A stretch of 54,667 nt of DNA from the NCBI GenBank assembly GCA_902464565.1, contig CABQJV010000011.1, positions 1 to 54,667 of the forward strand, read 5' to 3'. This document shows, piece by piece, positions 10,743-18,564 of the stretch. Within the stretch, counting starts at the first letter, position 1. The number at the start of each line of letters is the position of its first letter. Source of the DNA: an uncultured Collinsella sp. Lineage in GTDB: Bacteria > Actinomycetota > Coriobacteriia > Coriobacteriales > Coriobacteriaceae. A model generated the notes under the pieces. That model did not search any database. It worked only from the letters and a program-made list of their open reading frames with translations, and was not told the DNA's origin. A program made the translations under genes and the position numbers.

Positions 10743-11483
10743 CTACCCGCCCTTTTCGTAGAGTCGCCGATACGTGCTTAGCGCACCCTCGGCGCGTCCG
10801 GCAGGCTTTGCGAAATGGGATCCAGGAGACTTCGGCGCAGCATCATCTTGCGGAATGCTTCTAATGAGCCTCCCATCCTTCAAAAACAGAATCTCATCGC
10901 ACAGCCTATCGACCGAATCCAAGATGTGGGATGACATGATGATGCACGTACCAGAATCGGCCAGCTTCCTGAGAATCTCGGAATGCAAGTCCACCCTGCT
11001 GGGGTCGAGCGCGTTCATGGGCTCATCTAATAGAAGGTACCGCGCGCCCGTCGCATACGCAATCGCCAGGGTAAGCTGCTGCTTCATGCCCTGGCTCAGA
11101 GTGCGGATCCTCATCTTCGCGAACTCGCCTATCTGCGTTTGTTCCACTATCTCTTCGATATCGCGAGCATGCGGCCACATATCGCAAACCATCTTGAGGT
11201 GATCTTCCGCACGCAATCCGGGATACAGCAGCGTCCCCTCACCAGGTACATAGAAGATCATAGAACGGACCTCTCTCGCACCCGTACCCTGCACCTCATC
11301 CAGAACGATGCTCCCGTCCACGCGAGGACCCGGCAAACCTGCCATCGCACGCAGCAACGTCGTCTTTCCATGCCCGTTCGGAGCGACGAGACCGTAGACC
11401 GTACCCGGGGCAAACTCAGCGTTCACCGAATCTACGAGCACCTTCTTTCCATAAGAGATCGTCAGCGTTTGAAGGTCAATCAT
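10743..11483 (-). CDS. ABC transporter ATPase
   Basis: A 246-residue ATPase subunit: Walker A APNGHGKTT near residue 35, signature LSQGMKQQ, Walker B YLLLDEPMNALD, and switch histidine MSSHIL. The MKQQ after the signature is characteristic of the drug/peptide export and immunity type of ATPases that partner ABC-2 permeases. It is related to the ATPase half of the 604-residue fusion. The start MIDLQ is 9 bases past AAAGGGG; an alternative ATG at 11492 overlaps the permease stop as ATGA but leaves almost no spacing for the ribosome site. It would power the 740-residue permease encoded just upstream. Confidence 0.9.
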   Translation of the reverse strand: MIDLQTLTISYGKKVLVDSVNAEFAPGTVYGLVAPNGHGKTTLLRAMAGLPGPRVDGSIVLDEVQGTGAREVRSMIFYVPGEGTLLYPGLRAEDHLKMVCDMWPHARDIEEIVEQTQIGEFAKMRIRTLSQGMKQQLTLAIAYATGARYLLLDEPMNALDPSRVDLHSEILRKLADSGTCIIMSSHILDSVDRLCDEILFLKDGRLIRSIPQDDAAPKSPGSHFAKPAGRAEGALSTYRRLYEKGG

Positions 11484-11488
11484 CGAGA

Positions 11489-13711
11489 TCATCCCCTTTC
11501 GATCTTTGGAACACTCAGGCGCACCATCAACGGAGATACGGCGCCCAAGACCGCCAGCAGAGCGCCCGATGCGCCGACGACCTCTCCAAAAGGCATCGCG
11601 TTCGTCCCTCGCCCAAGGAACCCAATCGTCCCCACCTGGGAAGCGGGATCAAACGAGGCGAATGGAGCCAGCAGCGCGACGCCCATGCCCACGCTTTCAA
11701 CATGAGCGCTCAACGAACCCAACACCAAGAGAACCGCGCAAACCATTCCGGTGACAACGGGATTGCGGCTAATCGCTGCTGTCAACGCAGCGACGACGGA
11801 AATCACGCCGTATGCCATGACCAGCAACGGAATACTGCACAACACCGCCTCCCCCACCATGGACGTTGTCGAAGCTCCCGCCCGAATGAGAGCGACGGGA
11901 TACTCCGATCCACCCGCACCGTTCTTAATCACGGACACAACGACAGCGGGAACCATCGACACCAAAAGCAGCACCAAGCCAAGCAGGAGAGCCAGCGCAA
12001 CAGCCGTCAGAAAACGCACATGCGCTGTTGCGGGGATCTGGAGAACCAGAAGGGAACGACACTGCAGGTGGGTGCACGCGAGCGATGTGACAACCACGGG
12101 CAACAGCAAAAATAAGGAGGGAAGCGCTGCCTGGAGATACGAAAGGAGGATTAATGGGGGCATCTTCGTACTTAACTCGTAAACCTTGGGGTCCGGCAAG
12201 CTCGCGATCGACTCAAGCAGAAGGGCGCGCGCCTCCGCACGAGAAGGAGTCTCCGGCTCGATTCCGATCGATTGCAGGAGAGTCGCATCTGCCGCGCCCA
12301 GCTCACCTCGAGCGCGCTCGTACGTCGCAAGGCTTCGAAACCCCTCCGCAGGCATAGGCGCGTACACGAAACCCGAAAGAGCATCCCGCATGTCTTCCAG
12401 GGCCGCTTTGCCCTCGACGTCCATATTCGCAGCGTTCTGCTCTAGATACCGATCTATTGAACGGAGCTCCCCATCCCTATACCGAACAGCGGAAACGTTA
12501 TCAGCGTCAGGAAACATCTCGACCAGAGCCGGGGCCAGCATCGTCGTCGACATTGCAATCGCGCATACGGCGAGGGTAGGAGAACGCAGGAGCAGTTTCC
12601 CCATCGTTCTGACGTATGCAACGGCGGAGGCACAAGCGCTCGAACGAGTTGCCGTTCTCGATGCAGTGAAGGAACCTCTCTCAAGACAAATCGGGGATAT
12701 CGGGCACGCGCAGCCGCTCTTTCCAGCAACGCAAAGCAGGCTAATTGCCAGCACCTCGATCCCGATTGCGCATACGAGGGCAATCGCGCTACGCTCGAAG
12801 CAAAGTCCAGGCAGATTCACTATCTGCGTTGTCGGGTACGGGCTATAGGCGCCGACGGTCAACTCAGTGTTCGCATACGTAAGGGGATTCAACAGGGCGA
12901 ACTCACGTAAAGCGATGGATCTTCCGTAATACCCGGGAACCATCGTCACCCCCATCAGGGCACATACGAACACGATTCCAAGCGTAGGGTTATTGGCAAT
13001 CTTCACGGCAAGGTGAACGACAAGCGAGATGAACGCTGCCACCAAGAATTGCAAGATGGCCGTCTGCGCGAACACCAGCCAAGCCGGTTTGATAACCGGA
13101 GTCGCATATTGAATGTAGCCTATCGGATAGAACGGCGAGCCCGGGCCATTCTTCACAAGCGCGGCGATTATCCCTGGAAGATTGATGGCGAGGACGGCAA
13201 GCATTGCAAAAACACTCGCCCATACGCTCGATGCAACAAGTCTACCCAGCTCGCCCATCGGTGCCTGGATGATGAGCTTTTCACGTTTGTTAAGACGCGC
13301 GGCGAGGAACGAGACGGCAACGGCCGTTGCGACCCATAGCAAGTACTCCTTCGATCCGTCATAATAGGTGTACTCTCCATCCGATATCTGCAGAAACGGA
13401 AGTAGGGGAGAGAGCGGTGCCAAGATAAGACGTCCCGCGGCAAGAGGGTACAGAAGCGCGGGCATGCTTGATGAAGAGGTATAGACACCGTCCTCCCCCG
13501 CATTCACAAGCGCATCCGCATAGGATGCTGACAATTCCTGCTCAACACGGGTTATTCCCGACTCGAGGTATTCGACCCGTCCGTCGATGCCAGCCGCGCT
13601 CCTGAAGACGGGCAGAGCACAAAGAACCATCAACGCAACAACGACAACACAGAGCGACCTGGAGGAGAGAAGCGACCTAAAGATCGCCTTCGAGATTTTG
13701 AGCATATTCAT
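11489..13711 (-). CDS. Double-module ABC permease
   Basis: A 740-residue membrane protein made of two similar halves. Each half has a membrane segment, an extracellular loop of about 90-140 residues, then about five segments. A loop motif repeats: YPIGYIQYATPVI in the first half and YPVALIRAGASTT in the second; the fused ABC gene has YPIAFFHDGALTTT. This indicates internal duplication giving a full permease in one chain that would need one dimer of the downstream ATPase. The cargo is unknown; a peptide or bacteriocin is plausible from context. The start MNMLKIS follows AAGG by 6 bases; an in-frame ATG at 13729 is possible. Confidence 0.82.
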   Translation of the reverse strand: MNMLKISKAIFRSLLSSRSLCVVVVALMVLCALPVFRSAAGIDGRVEYLESGITRVEQELSASYADALVNAGEDGVYTSSSSMPALLYPLAAGRLILAPLSPLLPFLQISDGEYTYYDGSKEYLLWVATAVAVSFLAARLNKREKLIIQAPMGELGRLVASSVWASVFAMLAVLAINLPGIIAALVKNGPGSPFYPIGYIQYATPVIKPAWLVFAQTAILQFLVAAFISLVVHLAVKIANNPTLGIVFVCALMGVTMVPGYYGRSIALREFALLNPLTYANTELTVGAYSPYPTTQIVNLPGLCFERSAIALVCAIGIEVLAISLLCVAGKSGCACPISPICLERGSFTASRTATRSSACASAVAYVRTMGKLLLRSPTLAVCAIAMSTTMLAPALVEMFPDADNVSAVRYRDGELRSIDRYLEQNAANMDVEGKAALEDMRDALSGFVYAPMPAEGFRSLATYERARGELGAADATLLQSIGIEPETPSRAEARALLLESIASLPDPKVYELSTKMPPLILLSYLQAALPSLFLLLPVVVTSLACTHLQCRSLLVLQIPATAHVRFLTAVALALLLGLVLLLVSMVPAVVVSVIKNGAGGSEYPVALIRAGASTTSMVGEAVLCSIPLLVMAYGVISVVAALTAAISRNPVVTGMVCAVLLVLGSLSAHVESVGMGVALLAPFASFDPASQVGTIGFLGRGTNAMPFGEVVGASGALLAVLGAVSPLMVRLSVPKIERG

Positions 13712-13744
13712 CGCCAACCTTAACCTCATCCAGTCGGAACAGAG

Positions 13745-13767
13745 GGGCCGAACAAAATGCTCGGCCC
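13745..13767. promoter_or_regulatory. Hairpin in the leader of the island ABC operon
   Basis: A perfect 7-bp inverted repeat (GGGCCGA with TCGGCCC) with a 9-base loop lies about 35 bases upstream of the permease start. It may be an attenuator or mRNA-stabilising hairpin; there is no T tract on the minus strand. Confidence 0.35.
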
Positions 13768-13790
13768 TTATTACTTGCCGGCAAAGTCAA

Positions 13791-13809
13791 TTTAACATAA
13801 ACTGTTAAA
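13791..13809. promoter_or_regulatory. Candidate operator between divergent island operons
   Basis: A perfect 7-bp inverted repeat (TTTAACA-TAAAC-TGTTAAA) is centred in the AT-rich gap between the ABC operon (minus) and the DUF2975/HTH pair (plus). Size and symmetry fit a dimeric helix-turn-helix repressor; the adjacent HTH protein is the natural candidate. Confidence 0.5.
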
Positions 13810-13846
13810 AAGTAACCTGAGTTTTTTAAATTCTTCGGAGGTTATT

Positions 13847-14359
13847 ATGAGTTCCGACAATCGCACTCCCCGGCTTCATTCCTTCCGCATCGCATGTGCG
13901 ATAGCCTCTGCGACCCTTTGCGCCACCGCCATCGCACAAGTGGCGTTCTCCTTAAAGCCAGCAATCGAAGTGCTCGACAACCCTGTAATTGCAGACTCCC
14001 CCGCGTATCCAGCCCTTGCGATCTCGACATTGGTCCCTGCCGTCATCGGTATCGCTACGACCATCCTCAGCGCCGTTCTCGTGTGGACGATCAAGAGCGG
14101 AGACCCCTTCAAGAAAGGGTCTGCGACATGCTTGAAGGTGCTCGGCATTCTCTTCGTTGTTCAAGCTGCCACCAGCCTCTACGCCGGCTCACTCAAAACC
14201 TCCGTTTCGATGTTTGGCGGCGAGGGGGCCGTCGGCGCCCAAGAGATCGCTTCATCATTCGATTGGACCTCTCTGGTTCTCGGCATCGTCCTGTTCATGC
14301 TTTCCCAGCTCTTCTTGTACGCCCGAGAGCTGTACCTCGACTCCGACGAGATTGCGTAA
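13847..14359 (+). CDS. DUF2975-type membrane protein
   Basis: A 170-residue protein with four predicted membrane segments (about 13-35, 50-75, 90-110, 138-158) and a C-terminus (FLYARELYLDSDEIA) resembling the conserved end of DUF2975 proteins. The family is usually encoded directly before a small YozG-like helix-turn-helix regulator, as here (9 bases apart), suggesting a membrane partner that senses or modulates the regulator. GGAGG lies 5 bases before the ATG. It is transcribed away from the ABC operon across a shared palindrome. The biochemical role of the family is unknown. Confidence 0.8.
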   Translation: MSSDNRTPRLHSFRIACAIASATLCATAIAQVAFSLKPAIEVLDNPVIADSPAYPALAISTLVPAVIGIATTILSAVLVWTIKSGDPFKKGSATCLKVLGILFVVQAATSLYAGSLKTSVSMFGGEGAVGAQEIASSFDWTSLVLGIVLFMLSQLFLYARELYLDSDEIA

Positions 14360-14368
14360 GGAAACGCC

Positions 14369-14620
14369 ATGCCCGTAATTGTTCGCCTCGACAAGATCAT
14401 GGCCGAGCGAAAGATTTCCTCGAACGAACTTGCCGAAAGAATTGGAACCACGCCCGTGAACCTGTCCCGTATTAAAAAAGGGCATATTCGCGGCATTCGC
14501 TTCAACACACTCGAGCAGCTATGCCTCGCCCTTCGTTGCCAACCCGGAGACCTTCTCGAAGTCATGAGCGAAGAGGATGCCCGAAAGGAGTTCGGACTCG
14601 ATTGGTCCGCCGAGGATTAG
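14369..14620 (+). CDS. YozG-like helix-turn-helix regulator
   Basis: An 83-residue XRE/HTH_26-type DNA-binding protein: helix-turn-helix over SSNELAERIGTTPVNLSRIK (about residues 17-36) and the family ending RFNTLEQLCLALRCQPGDLLE. It probably regulates itself, the DUF2975 gene and the divergent ABC operon through the palindrome at 13791-13809. The last 18 residues (MSEEDARKEFGLDWSAED) go beyond the usual end of the family. The reading frame continues past the TAG, without shift, into a tyrosine recombinase fragment, so this tail could be recombinase-derived. Confidence 0.85.
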   Translation: MPVIVRLDKIMAERKISSNELAERIGTTPVNLSRIKKGHIRGIRFNTLEQLCLALRCQPGDLLEVMSEEDARKEFGLDWSAED

Positions 14621-15346
14621 AGGGCGGTCGTACTCGCCCTGCACACGGGGATGCGAATCGGCGAGGCCTGCGGCCTTCGGTGGTGCGATGTGGATTTCGA
14701 GACGGGCCTGATCTCGATCAGACACTCGGTGGCGTACGCGAAGGGAATGGGTTCGTTCATCAAGGACACCAAGACCCATGACGCCAGGGGTATCCCCATC
14801 GACCCGGTCGGCCTACTCCCCTTCCTGAAGGAGACCCACGAGATCGACTGCGGAAAGCTGCGCTTGCGCGGCCTTACCGGGGCGGTCGAGATCGGGGACT
14901 GCTACATCCTGTCGGAGCCGGGCGCGACCTTCGCGACGACAAGCTATATCCGCAGGGCGTTCAAGACGTTCTCGGAGACCAACGGCCTCATGGGCACCAA
15001 CGACGAGCTGATCACGTTCCACGGCCTTCGCCACACGTTCGCAACGCAGTGGATCCGCCAAGGCGGCGATATCAAGGCGCTCCAATCGATCCTCGGCCAC
15101 AAGGACGCCATGGCGACGCTCAACGTCTACGCCGACATCGAGCCCATCTCCAAAATCCATAACATGCTGCGCGCCACGCCGTGCCTTTGGCGCGGGCACC
15201 TCGGGCCGAGGGTCGATCCGGGTCCCATGTTCCAACAGAGGATCCAGGAGTCCATCGAGACGCTCCAGGCGTTCGGCTACGGCATCACCGAGCCGGACGA
15301 CCGAAATATCGCCATACGCGACGTGAAGACGAACAGTTGGCTCTAG
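14621..15346 (+). pseudogene. Tyrosine recombinase, catalytic half only
   Basis: About 240 codons open from the base after the HTH stop, matching the C-terminal catalytic domain of phage/element integrases: the first active-site Arg in ALHTGMRIGEACGLRW, the lysine of the beta-hairpin in DTKTHDARG, HGLRHTFAT, LGHKD and the nucleophile tyrosine in NVYADI. All catalytic residues remain, but the DNA-binding N-terminal half is missing; internal ATG at 14651 has no good ribosome site. It lies 150 bases from the right 63-bp repeat, so it is probably the relic of the enzyme that inserted the island. Confidence 0.85.
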
Positions 15347-15498
15347 CTCACCGAGTACGCGGCAGTGCTGGGCCCATCCCAACTGAGGTCACGGTGGTCC
15401 GATAGGGGCGCCGCCCGCGGCATGCGCCGCGGAGCGGTATCCCCTACCGAAGGGCGGGGATGCCCTCCGCTTCCAGTTCGGAATCAGCCGTCGGAGGC

Positions 15499-15561
15499 GT
15501 TCGGCTGACTGCGGGAACGGCCTGTCCGCTCAATGTGTTCGGCTGAGATCGGAAATCAACC
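15499..15561. repeat. 63-bp direct repeat, right copy (candidate attR)
   Basis: Begins GTTCGGCTGACTGCGGGAAC and ends GATCGGAAATCAACC, in the same orientation as 8286-8348. Sequences flanking the two copies are unrelated, so the repeat edges are sharp, as expected for attachment sites or a mobile repeat unit. Confidence 0.8.
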
Positions 15562-15672
15562 CAACACGAGCCGGACACGCGCCAGACGGCTCTTCCCCGT
15601 GCGGCCTTCCCCCTTACGCTCATGTTGCAGGCATGTAACGCCGCAGCGAGCGCGCCTTTTTTGCGCCAGACA

Positions 15673-15695
15673 GGTACAATGATGAACACTGTACC
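15673..15695. promoter_or_regulatory. Palindrome over a -10 box before the ACT gene
   Basis: A 9-bp inverted repeat matching at 8 positions (GGTACAATG-ATGAA-CACTGTACC) overlaps a TACAAT hexamer, about 50 bases upstream of the ACT-domain gene. A repressor bound here would block that promoter. No regulator gene for it is visible. Confidence 0.45.
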
Positions 15696-15742
15696 GTAGC
15701 GGAGCGCCCCGCGCGCGCCGCAACCACGCGAAAGGGTTTCCC

Positions 15743-16030
15743 ATGGCCGAGATCTCGTCCTCCCGTATCGTCATCACCGTCCTTGGCAAGAACCGCCCCG
15801 GCATCGTCGCCGGCGTCACCCGTGTCCTAGGCGAGGCCAACGTCGACATCCGCGACATCACGCAGTCCATTATCGAGGACATCTTCACCATGACCATGCT
15901 GGCCGATACCGCCGAGTCCAAGCTCGACTTCGCCGAGCTGCAGAAGGCGCTGGCCGAGGCCGGCGAGCTTTCGGGCGTCAACGTGTCCATCCAGCGCGAG
16001 GACGTCTTTAACTTTATGTACCGCCTGTAG
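15743..16030 (+). CDS. ACT domain-containing protein
   Basis: A 95-residue protein that is essentially one ACT domain (IVITVLGKNRPGIVAGVTRVLGEANVDIRDI), of the UPF0237 type. ACT domains bind amino acids or similar small ligands and usually act as dimers. In many bacteria this protein is encoded beside a UPF0210/DUF711 partner; here the neighbour is citrate synthase instead, 78 bases downstream on the same strand. AAAGGG lies 6 bases before the ATG. It could be a regulatory subunit, but its partner is not evident. Confidence 0.88.
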   Translation: MAEISSSRIVITVLGKNRPGIVAGVTRVLGEANVDIRDITQSIIEDIFTMTMLADTAESKLDFAELQKALAEAGELSGVNVSIQREDVFNFMYRL

Positions 16031-16108
16031 CGAACAGGCCGTGCGGGAACAGGCCGGCGCATCTGCACCCAAGCACGCCGCCCCCACACGGCCCCGAGAG
16101 GAGCGCGC

Positions 16109-17527
16109 ATGGCTTACGACGCCAAGAAAATCTACTACCGCTTCGATGACCATCTGAGCCGCCTGGTCTTGGATTATGAGGCGAGCCGCCAGATTTCGCC
16201 CGAAAGCGAAAACCTCTACCACGGCCTGCCGACCGCCCCATACGACGAGGGCCTGTTCGTAGAGCACAACGTCAAACGCGGCCTGCGCAATGCCGACGGC
16301 TCGGGCGTGGTCGCGGGCCTTACCCGCATCTCGGACGTGCACGGCTACAACAAGGTCGACGGCAAAGTCGTGCCCGATCAGGGCAAACTCACGCTTCGTG
16401 GCTACAGCATCGAGGACCTGGTCAACAACGCCCAGGCCGAGGATCGCTATGGCTACGAAGAGGTCGCCTACCTGCTCATCACGGGCTCGCTGCCCACCAA
16501 AGAGGAGCTCGACGGTTTTTGCGAACGCCTGGGTGCCTTTAGGCACCTGAGCGACGAATACGTCCGCGAGTTCCCCATGACCACGGTGTCGGCGAGCATC
16601 ATGAATGTGCTTCAGCGCGCCGTGCTGCTGCTCTACGCCTTCGACGCCGAGCCCGACGCCATTACGCCCGAGCACGAAATCGACGTCGCCATCTCCATGC
16701 TCGCCCGTCTCCCCCGCATCGCCGCCTTCGCGCATATGGCCTCGGTCGCCAAGCGCCGCGGCTCCGAGGTTCATGTACCGCACCCCACACCCGGTCTCTC
16801 CACCGCCGAGACCATCCTGCAGGTGTTGCGCGGCGGCATGGCATTCACCCGCGACGAAGCCATGCTGCTCGACGTGATGCTCATGCTGCATGCCGAACAC
16901 GGAGGCGGCAACAACTCCACGTTTGCCTGCCGCGTGCTGTCCTCCTCGGCCACCGACCCGTATTCCGCCTACGCCGCGGCTATCGGCTCACTCAAGGGCC
17001 CGCGCCACGGCGGCGCCAACGCCAAGGTCGTGTCCATGCACGAGGACATCCGTGCGCACGTCTCCAATTGGGAGGACGAGGACGAGGTCGCAGCCTACCT
17101 GGGCAAGATCCTCGACAAGCAGGCCTTCGACGGCACGGGTCTCATCTACGGTATGGGCCACGCCGTCTACACGCTGAGCGACCCGCGCGCCGAGGTCTGC
17201 CGCCGTTACGCGCGCACGCTTGCCGCCAAGAAGGACCTGGGCGAGGAGCTCGCGCTCATCGAGCGCATCGAGCGCCTGGCACCGCAGGTGATGCGCGACC
17301 ACGGCATGACCAAGCCCATCTGTGCCAACATCGACCTGTACACGGGCTTTATCTACAAGATGCTCGGCGTACCCGAGACGCTTTTTACGCCGCTATTCGC
17401 CGTCGCCCGCATGGCCGGCTGGTCGGCGCACCGCATGGAAGAGCTCTTCTGCGCGCACCGCATTATTCGCCCCGCGTATCGCCCGGTTATCGAGCCGCTG
17501 GAGTACAAGCCGCTCGCCGATCGCTAG
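16109..17527 (+). CDS. Citrate synthase
   Basis: A 472-residue citrate/2-methylcitrate synthase family enzyme, condensing acetyl-CoA with oxaloacetate. Catalytic regions are present: HAEHGGGNNSTF (first histidine region), GPRHGGANAKV, GMGHAVYTLSDPR (second histidine), and the aspartate in ICANIDLYTG. The N-terminus of about 60 residues before the family core is longer than in short forms and matches the anaerobe-type enzymes. GAGAGGAG lies just before the ATG. A strong terminator follows. In an anaerobe without a full citric acid cycle it would feed glutamate synthesis; whether it uses propionyl-CoA cannot be judged. Confidence 0.93.
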   Translation: MAYDAKKIYYRFDDHLSRLVLDYEASRQISPESENLYHGLPTAPYDEGLFVEHNVKRGLRNADGSGVVAGLTRISDVHGYNKVDGKVVPDQGKLTLRGYSIEDLVNNAQAEDRYGYEEVAYLLITGSLPTKEELDGFCERLGAFRHLSDEYVREFPMTTVSASIMNVLQRAVLLLYAFDAEPDAITPEHEIDVAISMLARLPRIAAFAHMASVAKRRGSEVHVPHPTPGLSTAETILQVLRGGMAFTRDEAMLLDVMLMLHAEHGGGNNSTFACRVLSSSATDPYSAYAAAIGSLKGPRHGGANAKVVSMHEDIRAHVSNWEDEDEVAAYLGKILDKQAFDGTGLIYGMGHAVYTLSDPRAEVCRRYARTLAAKKDLGEELALIERIERLAPQVMRDHGMTKPICANIDLYTGFIYKMLGVPETLFTPLFAVARMAGWSAHRMEELFCAHRIIRPAYRPVIEPLEYKPLADR

Positions 17528-17550
17528 GACGCGGACCGTTATAGAACCCG

Positions 17551-17589
17551 AGCGTGGCCAGGGCATCATCGCCCTCGGCCACGCTTTTT
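17551..17589 (+). terminator. Citrate synthase terminator
   Basis: A long, nearly perfect stem (AGCGTGGCC-AGGGC with GCCCT-C-GGCCACGCT) with a 6-base loop ATCATC is followed by TTTTT, 24 bases after the stop codon. Confidence 0.92.
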
Positions 17590-17614
17590 ATGCCAGCAGA
17601 AAGGGCTGCATCAA

Positions 17615-18457
17615 ATGATTGTGTTTTCCGATATGGATGGAACGCTGTTGACGAGCGATAAGCAGATGAGCGACGCCACTTGGGCAATGCTCGACGAGCT
17701 CGCACATCGTAGCATCGAGTTTGTTCCCTGCACGGGGCGTCCGCTGTCGGGCATCTTTGAGCCCATTCTCGCCCATCCCGCCGTGCACTACGCGGTCTGT
17801 GCCAACGGCGCCAGCGTCTGGCAGCTCGACGACAATGTGCCCACCGACGCCTCGTGCGCCACGCGCATCTTGAGCCGTCCGCTCGACCGTGGCATTGCCC
17901 ACCGCATCCATCGCATTGCCGCCGGCCACGATGTGACCTTCGATATCTTCGCGGATGGACAGTGCTTCCTCCCCCGCTCGCTTTACGGGCGCCTGGATGA
18001 GTTCTGCGGCGGTGACCCCCACATCGCAGCTTCGCTCAAGCGCACACGAACACCGATCGACATGGATATCGACAGCAAGATCGACGAGGTCGAGACGCTC
18101 GAACGCATCGCCATGTACTGGCACGACCCGGCCGATCGCGACGCCATCGCGGCGGAGCTCGACACGCTCGGAGGCATTGAGGTCACGCGTTCGTACGCCA
18201 TGAATATCGAGGTCATGGGCGAGGGCGCCACCAAGGGAACGGCCCTCACGTGGCTATGCGAGCACCTGGGCGAGCGTCTCGCCGACGCCTGGGCGTTCGG
18301 TGACAACATCAACGACATCCCCATGCTGCAGGCAGCGGGCCATGGCATGGCCATGATCAACGCCGAGCCCGAAGATCGCGAGGCCGCCGACGCCATCACC
18401 GAATACGACAACGACCACGACGGCGTCGCCCGCACCATCATGGACGCCCTCGCCTAG
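17615..18457 (+). CDS. Cof-type HAD phosphatase
   Basis: A 280-residue haloacid dehalogenase superfamily enzyme of the Cof/IIB type: nucleophile motif FSDMDGTLLTSD at the N-terminus, a cap domain in the middle, and motif IV AFGDNINDIPML near residue 225. Members hydrolyse sugar phosphates, pyridoxal phosphate or similar metabolites; the substrate is not predictable here. AAAGGG lies 9 bases before the ATG. Its TAG stop is the first three bases of a 47-bp repeat. It converges on a second, related HAD gene. Confidence 0.9.
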   Translation: MIVFSDMDGTLLTSDKQMSDATWAMLDELAHRSIEFVPCTGRPLSGIFEPILAHPAVHYAVCANGASVWQLDDNVPTDASCATRILSRPLDRGIAHRIHRIAAGHDVTFDIFADGQCFLPRSLYGRLDEFCGGDPHIAASLKRTRTPIDMDIDSKIDEVETLERIAMYWHDPADRDAIAAELDTLGGIEVTRSYAMNIEVMGEGATKGTALTWLCEHLGERLADAWAFGDNINDIPMLQAAGHGMAMINAEPEDREAADAITEYDNDHDGVARTIMDALA

Positions 18458-18501
18458 TCATTGGGGACGTTCTTAAACGACTAGTCACTGGGGACACTCT
18501 T
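18455..18501. repeat. 47-bp inverted repeat, left arm
   Basis: Two tandem GGGGAC units around ACTAGT (TAGTCATTGGGGACGTTC, then GACTAGTCACTGGGGACAC). The arm matches the reverse complement of 19522-19568 at 44 of 47 bases, so the two enclose the HAD gene at 18565-19359. More GGGGAC-type sequence (CTGTCCCCC, GAACGTCCCC) continues to 18560. Confidence 0.85.
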
Positions 18502-18564
18502 CGCAAAAAGCCGCAAGGACTGTCCCCCACTGTCGGCAGAAAAGGAACGTCCCCATCTGCCGGA

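Larger units (their letters stand above)
8286..15561. mobile_element. Putative genomic island bounded by 63-bp direct repeats
   Basis: Nearly identical 63-base direct repeats (8286-8348 and 15499-15561) enclose a 7.2-kb segment with a four-gene ABC operon, a small secreted protein, a two-gene regulator pair, and the catalytic half of a tyrosine recombinase beside the right repeat. Recombinase next to one repeat is the usual layout of an integrated element with attL and attR. No tRNA target is visible. Alternatively the 63-bp sequence is a dispersed intergenic repeat and the bounds are coincidental. The recombinase is truncated, so the element is probably immobile. Confidence 0.55.
15347..15742. 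other. Gap at the right end of the island
   Basis: About 400 bases without a convincing gene. It contains GC-rich inverted sequences near 15402-15446, the right 63-bp repeat (15499-15561) and the promoter area of the ACT-domain gene with a 23-bp palindrome (15673-15695). Open frames here on the minus strand arise from the repeat and are not supported. Confidence 0.5.

Noticed and set aside
8090..15689. Two minus-strand frames sharing the peptide VDFRSQPNTLSG..AVPAVSRT
   Set aside because: The shared peptide is just translation of the 63-bp direct repeats; the rest of the frames is unrelated and there are no ribosome sites.
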